A DNA stretch of 64,000 nt from Circinella umbellata (GCA_025093555.1 JAIWNF010000002.1:372001-436000); one strand, 5' to 3'; positions 11,623 to 23,031 are shown, numbered from the stretch's first letter. The notes: a model not told the origin generated them from the sequence alone. Made by a program: numbers and translations.

Positions 11623-12922
11623 TAAAGCACACAGCGAACTGAATTACTTTTAAGGAAAAGGTGAACCAGTTTATGTAATATGTAGTTTTTTTTTTTTTAT
11701 AAGAATGAATGAGCAGCCAATGGAGATTGCGAACTATTCAAAATCCGCGGTGGATGTCACACTTGAAAACCTGCTTTCGTGGTAGGCATTTTTTTCTTTC
11801 TTTTGGTCATCTTTCGTGGGTGGCATTAGGTCTGCTTTCGTGGTAGGCATTTTTTGGGTGTGGATTGCTAATCACCTCCTTGTGGTCACATCTGGGCAAC
11901 TATTATCTTCAAGGTAATAGGCCAAGTATTAGCACTTTATTTATTCAGTTTTGGAATCAGTTGTGATAGATGTTCTCAACAAAATGATGTGCACGGAAGG
12001 CTGGTAGTGGTGTGTGTGGGTTTTGGCTGATTTGGGAGATATATGGTATAAAATAGACAAAAGGGACAATAGGAATTCACCCGAGACTCGATACATGTTC
12101 AATGAAAAGATCGAATAAAGTTTTTTACAATTACATTTACAACAGCTTATTTATGCTTTTTCTATTCTAAGATGTGGACTTAGTTGGTAGCTTTACATTA
12201 ATGAATGGTTTAGCCGGTTCCTTTTGATCAGACTATTGTTCTTTGAAAGTATTATAATCATTATTGATCGGGGTTACCTTGGGCTTGGCATCGATACACT
12301 TTTTTATTCCTTATTTTAGCTTAAATGGCGCGTAGTATGTCGTTACTCGATGATACTAGTTTTTTTTTTAGAGTTGAGATTCATACACTTCCATATCGTG
12401 TAATATAAATTTATGAAGTGTTATGTTAGAATACAATAGTGGATAATGCCAAGATATACCATAGATGCTGTGGGGAGTTGAGAATACAAGGTACTTTACG
12501 TGTCTTTATATGCACTAACCGTGGATCCTATCAAAGGACTCTGGTCAAAATTAAAAGCTGATGTCAAGTGCACGTTACTAACAGAGAAAGACTCTTTGAC
12601 ACCACGCATCACTGGTTCTACCTAACATGTTACTGCCAGTGATTGCTAAGGATGGATAAAGCACGTGATATGTTCTTTGAAGCTGCATCCTGGAAGAACA
12701 AACGAATAATCTGCCAAATAATAAACATTGACCGCCAAGTTAAAAATTCCTTGAATACCAACATATAGAAAAGCGCATACAGCTGTGCTAAAATGTAAAA
12801 AAAATCAAATGCCAATCTAATTTTCATCATGTGCCAAGTTAAAAAATGTTCCAACGCCAAATGGAAATCGGCGTTCCGCCAAGTTGAAAAGTGAGGTGCG
12901 CCAACCATTAGTGAAAATCCGG

Positions 12923-14325
12923 TATAAACTTTCGTAAATCGTGACTCCTGTTAATAAAACACTATAAAGGGAACTACACAGTGATACCTTGTTCTGGTCA
13001 AGCATGCATTAAAGACAATATTTTTATCATATTCTCGGGAGTTTCTACTTTTTGGGGATGTAATGTAATATCTTCCCCCACATGTAACCATTCGCATCTT
13101 AATTTTGTAAATCTTCCGGGAACAAAACTGATACCTCTGAAATAATATTATTATTTTTGAAGTAGTATTTAAATTAGTGACTCTAGATTGTGTAATTTTA
13201 AATAGTATGTGTTCCAATATATCGCTTCGCTATTATTTTTAAAAAAAAAATCTCTGACGTATAATATAGACACAAGAAGCAGATTATACTACATTATAGT
13301 TAAGCAATATAGTGGCCAGCGAGCAGAATGTTGATATTTTCAATTAACTTAACTTGCTAATAGGGTGAACTGTTGTTAATGAGCCATTTCTCCTTCGGCA
13401 GTAAGCCTTTATTCTGACAATATAACCTACTGATCTAGAAAAACTCCTAGAATAATAGACCAAGTTACAAATAGATGGAAATGAAGGAGAAAAAGAAATG
13501 TAAAGGAAAATAACTTATTGTAGCTAAGACGATAAATTGAATATAACCTTCTTGTCTTGGCAATTTTCAGTATACTGAATCTCAGAATTGAATTTTGCAA
13601 TCACTTTAGAAAGCTGAGAAGGTTTTTGATTAGAAACGAAAATTTATAATGCGGGGACCATAGGTATAATAATGCAGTGGCAATAACACACCAGCTATAG
13701 TCAAGTTGGTATTCGACTTTTAAATTCACTGTTAAAACAGATAATCTTGTGACAGGCTATATAGAAGCGAGCCGGATTAATCGAAAAAACGAGTAGTAGC
13801 AATTTATCCCCTAGCAGACTTCCGAGGACAGAAAGTAATGCGATCAGGACTGAAGAAAAGAGTCAACAAGGTTATATTATTTATTATATTTGTAATCCAG
13901 AAATATACACGTAAATATATTGTAACTTCGTATGCACTTGGCCAGTAAGAAGTACCATTGTTGCCAAAAATATATACTCGAATGAAATTTATAGCATTGT
14001 ACATTCCCAAGAAAGGCTTTACCACTGATGACTATTACTCTATATGTAAATAAAGTACAGTATGTCATTATTTGTCTAGATATCGTTTATATAATATTTA
14101 ATCATTTTGAACTTTGAAAAAAGTAGTCGAAAGCAAATAGGAAGCTCTATAATGATTATTATTGTTATTTTAACTTTGGTGGCTCGTGGTTTTCTTCCGT
14201 ACTCTCATGTACTTCTCAGTAGATCTGCGTAAGTCCCCGTGTCGTACCGTGCAGGTAAATGGTCCATATCCACCGTTGATCCACTGAACGGGATCTACCT
14301 GCAATACACCAAGATTCACCACCCA
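12923..14325. other. Intergenic region between palindrome and MULE remnant, no gene found
   Basis: AT-rich with short frames only. The last 150 bp before the MULE remnant (about 14180-14325) are less AT-rich but show no recognisable coding. Confidence 0.45.
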
Positions 14326-14333
14326 TTTTTTTA

Positions 14334-14456
14334 GAGAATTACTACATGGGCTACAAAACTTCAAAGTCAGACCACATGGGCTACAGGTATTTTAGTAACT
14401 TTTGTAGCCCACCTCGTCTAATTTTTTGTAGCCCATCTCGTCCAATTTTTGATCTC
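14334..14456 (+). repeat. Left TIR of the 2.7 kb MULE remnant
   Basis: Matches 16900-17023 in inverted orientation with few mismatches through the CCCACCTCGTC segment. Beyond it the left end repeats a CTCGTCCAATTTTT unit several times (to about 14490), while the right end has diverged. Confidence 0.8.
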
Positions 14457-15065
14457 GTCCAATTTTTTGTAGCCCATCTCGTCCAATTTTTTGTAATTTT
14501 TTTAATATCACATAGTTGTTATTTCCATGATAAAATTTCTAAGATGATTAATTTTATTGTTACTATCTTTTTACATTATAACTATATTTTTATTATTGTA
14601 TAATTTCTTCCGTACGTAAATGTATAGTAAAATTACTTGGTGCACCTTTTTCTCTTTGACAAATTTTTAAATTTTAAAAAGAAACGTTCATACTTTATTT
14701 TTCATGCTTCTTGTAATACGCATTGATTTCTGCTTGTTATATATTATAACATATAATAATCAATATTGTCAAGGTGCACAACAATATTAACAACATAAAT
14801 CATATGCATTACAACTATAATTATAATTACAATTACAATTACAATTATTGCTAGATCCCGCAGTAATATTAGCATCATTATTGATATGCTGTTACGCCCT
14901 TGTATCGAAAGTTGTACAATAAGAGATAGTGGTTAGTTCCGCCAACAGGTAAAGAATATTATATTTATTACAAATATTTGATATTTATGTATGGCTGTAA
15001 AAATAAAAGATAGATAAACAATGTAATTTGATATTATGTATGATTTTATTAATATATTATAATTA

Positions 15066-16230
15066 GACAGCACTTCAAAGGAGTCGCATAGTAAAACCGC
15101 TACCGAAGATAAGGGCGAAATTGAAACCGATGATGACTTGCAGACTCTTTACAAGGGATGTATCAAGAAATGAAAGAAAAAATCACTTCAGCGTACATCG
15201 CATGTCAAAATAATCAACAATGTCAAGACTTAATTGGAGCCATTAATTCTGCCTTGAAGAAATGTTTGTCTGTTTCTATTGAGAATCTTACTTTACCCAA
15301 GTCAGTAAAAACCAAAGGACGTCCACCAAAAAGAAGCGATTGGCTTGAGAATTCCATCATGTTGGGAAAAATTAGAAAATGAAGCAAAAGAAAAGCAGAA
15401 AGTGAAAGACAAAAAAGAAGCGAATCAATCGAAAGAAAATAAAAATCAATTATCCCCCTCAAACGAGCCTTTGGTTCCCTACTGTAACAAATGAGTCAAA
15501 AACAATGAAAAAAATGCGGATGACGATCCATCTAAAGGAAACAAGGAACAAAAGTACATAAATAACTATTCAAGATATATATACCTATTGACAATGAACT
15601 GATAATATACATGGTATAACTATATTTCAAATTTGTATAGAATTATACATCCAGACATCCCAGCAAAGAACACAGTAGAAGAAATCAAAATTGTGGATGA
15701 TGGTTGGTATGGCTTTAGGGCTTTGGCGTATATTGTATATAAAGATTAAAAAGTACTTAGATGTTAAAGAGAAAATGTCAAAGATAGTCGAGATATCTGC
15801 ATTGAGTATATTTGTAGTGAACATCGTGTTTTATATGACGCACTACTTCAAAGAATGGCATATGGCGTTGCACCACAATTACGAACCCGTTCTGCTTGCT
15901 GCAAGGAATATTGGTTTGATCTAGCTTTTGATATACAAGTTGCAGCGAATACTTTCAGTTTACCTCTAACTAGTTATTCTGATTCAATCTATGAATCAGA
16001 ATTATACCTACCATATGACATACCTGCTCAACAGCCACTACCCGAAATAATATATCTCGTTCATGGAAACCACTTTCAAACCATTAGAACAAAAAGATTT
16101 CCAAGGATGACTTGGCCTCCTGTTTCGCCCAAATTATTGACTATCTGGGAATCTCGCGGTAGGGATCCGAAACGTTACAAGAATACATGGAGCTATATCC
16201 ATAGAAAAAGTATCCTATAGTTCAAAACAC
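15066..16230 (+). pseudogene. Decayed MULE-associated gene: transposase tail plus OTU-like protease
   Basis: After an intron-like acceptor near 15066, a broken frame carries a transposase-like C-terminal segment (LPKSVKTKGRPPKRS, about 15289-15340). It is followed downstream by an OTU-like domain: DDGWYGFRALAYI at 15696-15734 where OTU proteases have a DGNCxFRAL motif, then LLQRMAYGVAPQL, YWFDLAFDIQVAANTF, and GNHFQTI with a candidate catalytic His at 16071-16073. The expected catalytic Cys codon is TAT (Tyr, 15708-15710). At least two in-frame stops and two frameshifts break it. OTU genes fused or linked to MULE transposases are known from other genomes; here the protein should be dead. Confidence 0.6.
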
Positions 16231-16899
16231 TTCCCATGAAACTGGAAAAATTCCGATTACAGTAAAAGGTGATGGTGGGAAATCACAAATGAAAAAAGAT
16301 AATTTACAAGAATTAAATGAATTACTTGCAGCAGCCGATGCTATTAAGCTAGAGCCAAAAGGTACATTATATTATAATTAATATTAGAGAATCATTGTAC
16401 TTCGCTTTTGCACTTTTCCACAAAAGCTATTGAATGTTTTTACCATTGGTAATCAATATAAATTCTCCCCATTTTTTCAGTTCTACTTTTACTTAATTTT
16501 ATCTGTTGTCTTTGATTAAATAAATTATCTTTCATAAATAAATCTTTAGTTGATTTCCCTTTTATAATTTTATTAAGACTTCCTCCTTTTCATGGATTCA
16601 GACGTAAAATTCCTGAATATAAGAACTGCCATATACCATTATCTATAATTATTTAGTCTATTATAACCTTTATATTATTTTATTCACATAATTCATATCA
16701 TTTTATATTATGAATCTCTTTGTCATAACCACAAACACTTCAATAGTATCATTAATATTTATATTTGACGTACATATTTTATTATTATTATTATTGTTAT
16801 CATTGTTATCAAGTATCATACAGTTTATATTGAAATTATAACCTTTCTCGATATATTTATATTATTACAGAAAAAATGAGAGGGTCGAGTAATAGATGA

Positions 16900-17023
16900 T
16901 AAAAAAAATTAGATGAGGTGGGCTACAAAAAATTAGACAACGAGATGGGCTACAAAAGTTACTAAAATACCTGTAGCCCATGTGGTCTGACTTTGAAGTT
17001 TTGTAGCCCATGTAGTAATTCTC
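16900..17023 (-). repeat. Right TIR of the 2.7 kb MULE remnant
   Basis: Inverted match to 14334-14456, ending exactly at the 8-bp duplication TTTTTTTA (17024-17031). The adjoining base begins the inverted end of the next, larger element. Confidence 0.8.
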
Positions 17024-17031
17024 TTTTTTTA

Positions 17032-17295
17032 CTACACGAAAAAAAGTAAAGTGTCGCACTTTTTTAAAAAACAGTGTCGTATGTATAATTGTTTTATTAA
17101 ATAGGACGGCCTGTAAGGGAGTCATCAAAACGGTTAACGGAATAGCGTGTAAACCCTTCAAAGATGACTTGGCAAAAAAAAAACTGGTGCGTTTGGATCC
17201 GGAAATAGAACAAACAACCATTGTTTCTTTTTCGACTTTCTAGGATGTTTCTTTCTACAAGCTCCAATTGAACCTTTTTAATGGTGAAAATCCAT
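17032..17295 (+). repeat. Left inverted end of the 9.4 kb region
   Basis: Reads inward from AAAGTGTCGCAC through ATAATTGTTTTATTAAATAG and GGACGGCCTGTAA to ATGGTGAAAATCCAT. On the minus strand it keeps an open frame that starts TIKKVQLELVERN, reminiscent of a Tc1/mariner transposase region. Confidence 0.7.
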
Positions 17296-18130
17296 GACTA
17301 TTACAATTGTTCGAACGATCTGTGAAAAAGGAATAATTAGTTTGACCCTACGTAAGTCAAACTCTGTTCAGAAGAAGATGGCATCCATGAAGAAGAGAAA
17401 GAGAGATAATGGTGAGGTCAACGACCTTGTAGAAGTGAATGCGAGAGTTGGTGGTGTGATGGATACTCTGGATGCGCATGATGGAAGCTCACTAAGGCGG
17501 AATTTCTACGGTTAATCTATCCTCGCAAAGGTTACCGAAAAAGAGTGTGAACTTATTATACGAGTTACGGGGTCACTTTTAAACTTCTTTTAATAACCCT
17601 TTCACTGAACCGTTAAAAAAATGCTTCATCACTTTTAAAAAAAAATTTCATCAGTTGAAAAACAAAATCAAACTGGACTCTTTATATTAAAATTATTTTT
17701 TTTTCATTTTCTTATTTAAAAAAGCCCTCTTAAAAAAGAGGTATAGTATAGAACCCTTTCAAAAGAAAGGTATAGAACCCTCTCAAAAGAAAGGTATAGA
17801 ACCCTCTCAAAAGAGAGGTATAAAAGATAAAAAAAAGTGAACCATTTGTACCTTTTACTGGAAATCGGAATCTCAATACACACCAAATCGGAACTGGTCT
17901 CCGCGAACACTGGGCGGAGAACAAAACGAATTTCATTTGCCCGAATTATCACAAAAAAAATTATTAAAGTGGTTTAATGTATATCATTTAGAAAAGAATA
18001 AGTGGTTCTTTATTTTTATTGTATCATATATTAAAAGTGGAGTAATTAATTTGTCTTTAATTATATATTATTATTCATTTTTGTTTTCTAACTGCATTTC
18101 TTGGATCTATCACATTCTGTAAAATATTAT
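17296..18130. other. Element interior between left inverted end and transposase pseudogene
   Basis: Holds the hairpin tandem repeat and a 73-codon frame at 17294-17515 with a basic KKRKRD segment that I do not recognise. Nothing else is supportable. Confidence 0.35.
17725..17822. repeat. 24-bp tandem repeat, each unit a hairpin
   Basis: Three units of GAACCCTCTCAAAAGAGAGG plus TATA, with small variants, follow one diverged unit (CCCTCTTAAAAAAGAGG). Every unit is itself an inverted repeat with an AAAA loop. Some arm changes are matched on both sides (CCCTTTC with GAAAGG; CCCTCTC with GAGAGG). Confidence 0.8.
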
Positions 18131-20690
18131 TTAAATTTGTGTTGCTTGGTTACATTCTTCCAATTGATCGGGCGTCATATTCAATAAAGTACGGTTCAAC
18201 ATGTCTACTGAGGACGTTATTTTCGATATAATATTTTTTTTAAGTTCTTGTAAACGAATTTCTTGTATTTTTTCATTATCATCTTCATTAACAGATCTAA
18301 CAGGCTGTCTTGAACAAGAGATACCAATACGATGAAGAGGAATATCATGAACTCGATTACAAAGAAAAATATGTTCATGTAATATACGATTATAATAAAA
18401 GTCAGGACAGGTACACGAATGTAAAACGCCTTCTCGAACAACAATTTCATAATAAATATTTTCTTTTTGAACTACTTTACACGAATCTATATATAGAATA
18501 TATTATTCAATAATCATAAGAATATGACACAATCAGTATACCGCATCGTTACTTACGTTTTGCATATCAATAGATGAAATGTAGTCAACTGCAACATCAT
18601 TAAGTTCGTTCGTAAGCTGTCTTATGTCGTTTTTTTTAAAATATGAGTTTTTAACTGGTTATGCCAAGATTCAATAAGATTATTTTTGTGAAAATGAATA
18701 CCCTATTATGATTGAAAGATTAGATAAAAAAACTTATTATAGTTTGCTTTAATAATATTACATATTTCTCGCCACGCCTTACTCCACTTTTCTCTTTTAG
18801 GATAATAATAATCAAACATGTATGTATCAAACGTTATATCTTCAACAAGGTAACACTATCTATGTTGTATTATAAGAACATTATCTCTTTATCCCAGATG
18901 AAATAAGAAATCATAATATTTAAAATATTTAACGATCTCCTGCGCCTCGTCAACTTAAATTAAAGAATAAAAGAGAGTATCATGGCTAAGCCCAATATAC
19001 TTCAGAACAGTAGCTATAGTAACCTTCTTAATATTAATGACTAATATCAAGTACCCGACTTACTATCAATCACCTACATCATTCCATTAACTAAGCCCCA
19101 TAACTCATAGAATAGAGATCATATAAATACGGGTTGTAAATATTATTTTAAAGAAAATAACTTTATTCTAGTTTCTAAATTATTATTAAAGATATATAAT
19201 AAAGTCTCAAAGGATTTATACCTTGTCTGTTTTTATTTCCTACTTTTATTAAAATAACCAAATATCACAATCTGAATTCGTTCCACTTTACATCAAATTC
19301 TTCTGGATCCTTTGCGTACATCAATGAACTTAAATGAACACGAGCTCTTTTAAGCAAAGCTTTAGAATCTGCGGTACTAATCGAGCTTTTGATCTATCAA
19401 TGGTCTGTCAGATAAAATGTATATGTATACAAGCAAAAACTATTTAAGTTGGTAACGTACTTGTTTAATTTTTTTTTCATGCTCGTCTAATATGCCAATG
19501 ACAAACTAGTACTTGGACTTCTGTACCAAACGTAGACAAAATAGCATACATTTCAGTTACACTACAATTGATCATGATACGTTGAGGATAAAAACCACAT
19601 CCAAACTTAAGCCACGAGAGCCAACGACTAATAGTAAATGAAGATTCTGAATTCATAATAAAGAAGCAACAGGACAACCTTTGTTCGTTACATCACTCCT
19701 AGTAACAAGCGAGAGCAAATAACAATCACCACGGTCAGACAAAATGGATACACATGTTTTATGTGTTGAATCGAGGTTAATATCTTCTTGTTTTAATAAT
19801 ATCTGTGTAAAAGAACATTAGTAAAAGAGCATAAATCAAAACTAATATAAATCAAAAACAATATACAAATTCATACCTTTTTCTGCCACAGAGCGACCAC
19901 GCAACCATTGATAATTCTTTCTTGGATCATCAGCCTTTTCGTCAGCTGCAGATGAATTAATAATTTCAAATAGGGTATCATAACCTTTTTCTTTGAAGAT
20001 ATCAATCCATGCTTGGGTGCTTTGTTTGTCAAGTAGATATTTTCTTGAAATATTATTTGAACGTTCCTTGTTAGATTTGATTTACAATATCGTGGCGATG
20101 TACACGGAGAGCTGCTGGTACGTATATTCAAAACATTTGGATCCACATTTATTTCATTTTCAAACTAACTAAACAACAAGTTAGATATTGCATCACAGAT
20201 GACTACACATTTAAGCACGCCAGTTATACATAACTCATTCATTTCTTCGTTCGACAACTGTAATAAGTCTCTCATTTCTCTCCAATCTTTCTTTTCTTCA
20301 ACATGTTTCTCAATCCAATTCTTAACATCAAGTGGAAGTCTTGATTTTTTAATATCCTGGTCACTGAAAGGATTATGACCATCATGGGTCCAATGATACA
20401 TTACTTCAATAATACCATTAACAGCACATTTAGTAGCTTTTATTTGCAGTACAACCAGTGTGTTTCGATAAATTTGTTCGACATTTTTGGTTGCTGGAGG
20501 AATGAAATGAAAGACAATTTACGACTATGATCACAAACGTACAAAAGAGATCAATCAATTTTTTTTTCTGAGACCAGGATTGTCTTTTGTAAATGAAGTT
20601 GAAGGAGCTGCAGTTGACGTTGTGCTTTTTTTCTTGTTCCAAGTTGCATGGCAAGAAGCTTCTTCATTAAACCAGTTATTAAAATTACTG
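18131..20690 (-). pseudogene. MULE transposase with C-terminal SWIM zinc finger, decayed
   Basis: Read on the minus strand from about 20690, family blocks appear in order but in shifting frames. They are an N-terminal WRKY/FAR1-like zone ending HTGCTA; YHWTHDGHNPFSD and SRLPLDVKNWIEKHV (20400-20230); YDTLFEIINSSA and NYQWLRGRSVAEK before an intron; LDSTHKTC with the first candidate catalytic Asp (about 19785); GCPVA then MNSESSFTISRWLSWLKF; INCSVTEMYAILSTFG and VLVCHWHIRRA; EKWSKAWRE; NLIESWHNQLKTH; and a SWIM-like CTCPDFYYNRILHEH. The last ends in TAA at 18131-18133. Damage includes a 1-nt deletion near 19665, TGA in place of the Trp after HIRRA, loss of the third SWIM Cys, and several other stops. 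The intact family cuts and pastes MULE DNA through an RNase H-like DDE core. Confidence 0.8.
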
Positions 20691-21083
20691 TCACGTGTAA
20701 GCTTAATTAAGTATATGTAGGTTTGTAACTGATTTTAAATGAAAAAGTAAGATTATCCGTTTATTTCAAAAGAAGTGTTGTTAAAGGCTAATCAGAAAAA
20801 AATGTGAGAATGAAAAAGAGCTATTCCGCCTGTTGTGAGTTGTCTTGCGAACTAATATATACATGTAAGAAATTATTACTATGTGGATTTTATGGGTGCA
20901 ACTTTTTCAGTTGAAATTGAGAAGAATAAACAGTCAGCATAAGGGAAAACAGTCGGTTTTTTATACATGTTTTTTTATGTGATTTTTTTTTTTTGCATCT
21001 TTTGCATAAAAAACCACTTCGTCATTTTTTTCACTATATGCTTTTGTATAAAAAATCACATATTTAGTTATCATGTCACATTA

Positions 21084-22005
21084 GGGTGTCTCAAACATCC
21101 AGTATTTGTGGGGAAACGTGCAATCAAAAAGGTGTACTTTTTGAAATTCCTCAATTCCAGTCATAAAAAAGGTGTACAATTGGGTTCTATGGCTTCATCG
21201 TAGACCTGATGCATCTTTCCACGCAATACCTCAAAGTATTTTTTTCAAAACCAAAAATTTACTGAATCAAATAATAATAATTTCATAAGAGTTATTCGAA
21301 AGAAATATTACGTATTTATCTTTCATATAATGAAAAATAGCGTTATGTAGTTTTTGTAATATAACAAAAACAGTAACCAAATTACGTAGTTATCTTCATA
21401 CCAAACATAAATTCATACATTATACTTTTTATCCTAGTACGTAGTTTTTATATTTAATAAAATATTATGGTTAAAATATTGCTGATTTTTATGGTGATAT
21501 TTTTTATTTATTTTATAGTTACATTGATTATTACAGAGCCTTGGCTATAAATCTTTGATTCAGAATTTTGACATATAGGTCATTCAGCTTTTATCTTTTT
21601 GTTTTATAACATTTGATGCTGTTTATTATGTTACATTCCTATCTATAAACTTCTATGACACTTGTATATACCAACTGCCTCAAAAGTAAAATAAAATATC
21701 TTCTAGAGTAAGATGTTTCTGTGAAGATATCTTCAGGTAGTTTTATAATTGACAGCGAAGCCAAAAAAAAAATTCCATCTAACTTTATTATGATAACAAG
21801 TTGTTCCGTAGTTGTGTTTTAAATGGATTGAATATTATTTTTTCTTTTCGTTGTCGAACTCAGTAGCTACACTACCACTTTCTGACACTGATAAGGATCT
21901 GTTATAGAATTTCTGTAATCTTATAGATAATAAGAGATAGTTTGAGGTTCGAGTGTTATAGGAAAGAAATAAAAAAGTGTACTTTTTTTCTGTTTAGTGA
22001 CACCC
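21084..22005. mobile_element. Possible PIF/Harbinger-like non-autonomous element
   Basis: Short inverted ends GGGTGTCTC-AAAC (left) and GGGTGTCACTAAAC (right, complement) are each flanked by TTA (21081-21083 and 22006-22008). TTA is the PIF/Harbinger duplication size and consensus. Subterminal AAAAAGGTGTAC occurs twice on the left (21126, 21166), and AAAAAAGTGTAC once on the right (21971). No transposase is visible inside. With only about 14 bp of imperfect TIR, chance cannot be dismissed. Confidence 0.4.
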
Positions 22006-22438
22006 TTATTTGTGAGGAGCGATTTTGATTGGTCGATGTACGAATATTCGTACTTTTCAAAAATCTGTGCATGAATTTCACAAATATTCGTATATTTTTT
22101 TTTGTTTTTAAGTATAAAGGTATTCTATGTGTAAAAGTATATTGTTATGAGTTTATATAGCTATTCATGAATTTATATATAAAAAAATACATTAGATGAT
22201 TTTTTTTATTTTAAAGTACATTTTTTTACTATCATTTTTTTTAACGAAATCTCATCTTACAACGAGAGGGTCTCAAAGCTCTTCCAAGCGATTTCTTCTC
22301 TGATTGACTACTTTCAGAATCCGCTACTGACTTTCTAGTTTTGAGCTTGCTCCCATAAAAAAAAAAAAAGCAGTATTTTGATTGCTTCAATCAGTTTGTT
22401 ATATTCTCTCTAGTTTTAAACTAAATAAACACTGAAAC

Positions 22439-22838
22439 ATGTGTCGATCTTGCAAAATACCTAAACACCATATTTTCCTTCAATCTACTCTATTAAACGG
22501 AATGACAGACAAAGACTTGATGGCTCTTTTAAATAAATGTTCAATTCAAAAGCCAATTCATGTTTTAAAATTTAGCAAAGATCAAACGTAAGTACTATTG
22601 AAGCGTTCAATGTGTGATTGAAGTACTTCGTATAAAGATATAAAATAAAGAAGAAATAATACACTATGTTATTGCATTTGAGTAATAAATTATATAATAA
22701 AGAATAGAAATATGGGTTGTGAGAGTTCTTATATTCAGGAATATTACGTCTGAATCCGCAAAAGAGAAATCTTATAATGAGTTTAAGAGGCTTTATGCTC
22801 AAAAAAAACTATTGTCAGGTCAATTATTTAATTGTTAA
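22439..22838 (+). CDS. Small two-exon gene, unknown function
   Basis: Exons 22439-22587 and 22739-22838 (GTAAGT donor, TTCAG acceptor) join in frame to 82 aa starting MCRSCKIPKHH. The first segment has a CxxC pair and a helical stretch (MTDKDLMALLNKC); the second is rich in Lys/Ser (YNEFKRLYAQKK). I do not recognise the family. It could be the 5' part of the gene whose later exons begin at 23269, but the only donor that would link them (GTCAAT at 22819) is weak and gives the wrong phase. It lies inside the transposon nest, so it may be a passenger or element gene. Confidence 0.45.
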
Positions 22839-22921
22839 AAGACTAAAATATTTGAAAGGTAAAGATAAGAACTCAAGAACTCAATTTTATTTGAAATAAT
22901 TTAGGGGTATTTATACTAATT

Positions 22922-23031
22922 GCTTCGACGTAAAAGTCTCATAGCTTCGACGTAAAAGTGTCGTAGCTTCGACATAGAAGTGTCATTGCTTCGACATAAA
23001 AGTGTCATTGCTCCGACATAAATGCGTCGCA
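22922..23031. repeat. 22-bp tandem repeat, five units
   Basis: Five head-to-tail copies of GCTTCGACATAAAAGTGTCATT with 1-6 changes each, more diverged toward the right. The unit contains GACNTAAAAGTGTC, an imperfect inverted repeat (GAC...GTC). Confidence 0.85.

Larger units (their letters stand above)
8455..12922. mobile_element. Palindromic (foldback-like) element with about 2.05 kb arms and a 360 bp core
   Basis: The left arm (about 8455-10510) and right arm (about 10871-12922) are reverse complements and look identical wherever I compared them. The coordinate sum of matching bases is 21377 at the outer ends and 21378 at the inner ends. The single-base shift is explained by a poly-A tract of 14 on the left (about 9679-9692) against 13 on the right. 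The outer ends read CAGGATTTTCACTAATGG on the left and CCGGATTTTC (reverse complement) on the right, each with TA directly outside, so TA-targeted insertion is possible. Arms carry TTGGCG repeats near the outer ends, a CCTACCACGAAAGCAG repeat in the middle, and a 22-bp phased array at the inner ends. No transposase is visible. Inverted duplication or gene conversion of a host segment, or an assembly artefact, remain alternatives. Confidence 0.75.
10871..12922 (-). repeat. Right arm of the palindrome
   Basis: Inverted copy of 8455-10510. Beyond 12922 (TATAAACTTTCG) the flank no longer matches the left flank, so the outer breakpoint is sharp. At the inner end the match fades in a poly-A run next to CATG, with a 2-nt difference beside it. 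Confidence 0.85.
14334..17023. mobile_element. Non-autonomous MULE-type transposon with 8-bp target duplication
   Basis: Terminal inverted repeats of about 120 bp begin GAGAATTACTACATGGGC at 14334 and end with its complement at 17023. Both sides are flanked by TTTTTTTA (14326-14333 and 17024-17031), a clean 8-bp duplication. Within each TIR the motif TGTAGCCCA or its complement recurs four to six times. The interior keeps a transposase tail and an OTU-like gene on the + strand (15066-16230) but no transposase core, so it cannot move on its own. MULE assignment rests on the interior coding plus TSD size; a KDZ or hAT origin would share the 8-bp duplication. Confidence 0.8.

Noticed and set aside
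16865..17221. 118-codon minus-strand ORF
   Set aside because: It spans the junction of two transposon ends and mixes both. It is not a gene, although its outer half keeps a Tc1-like flavour.
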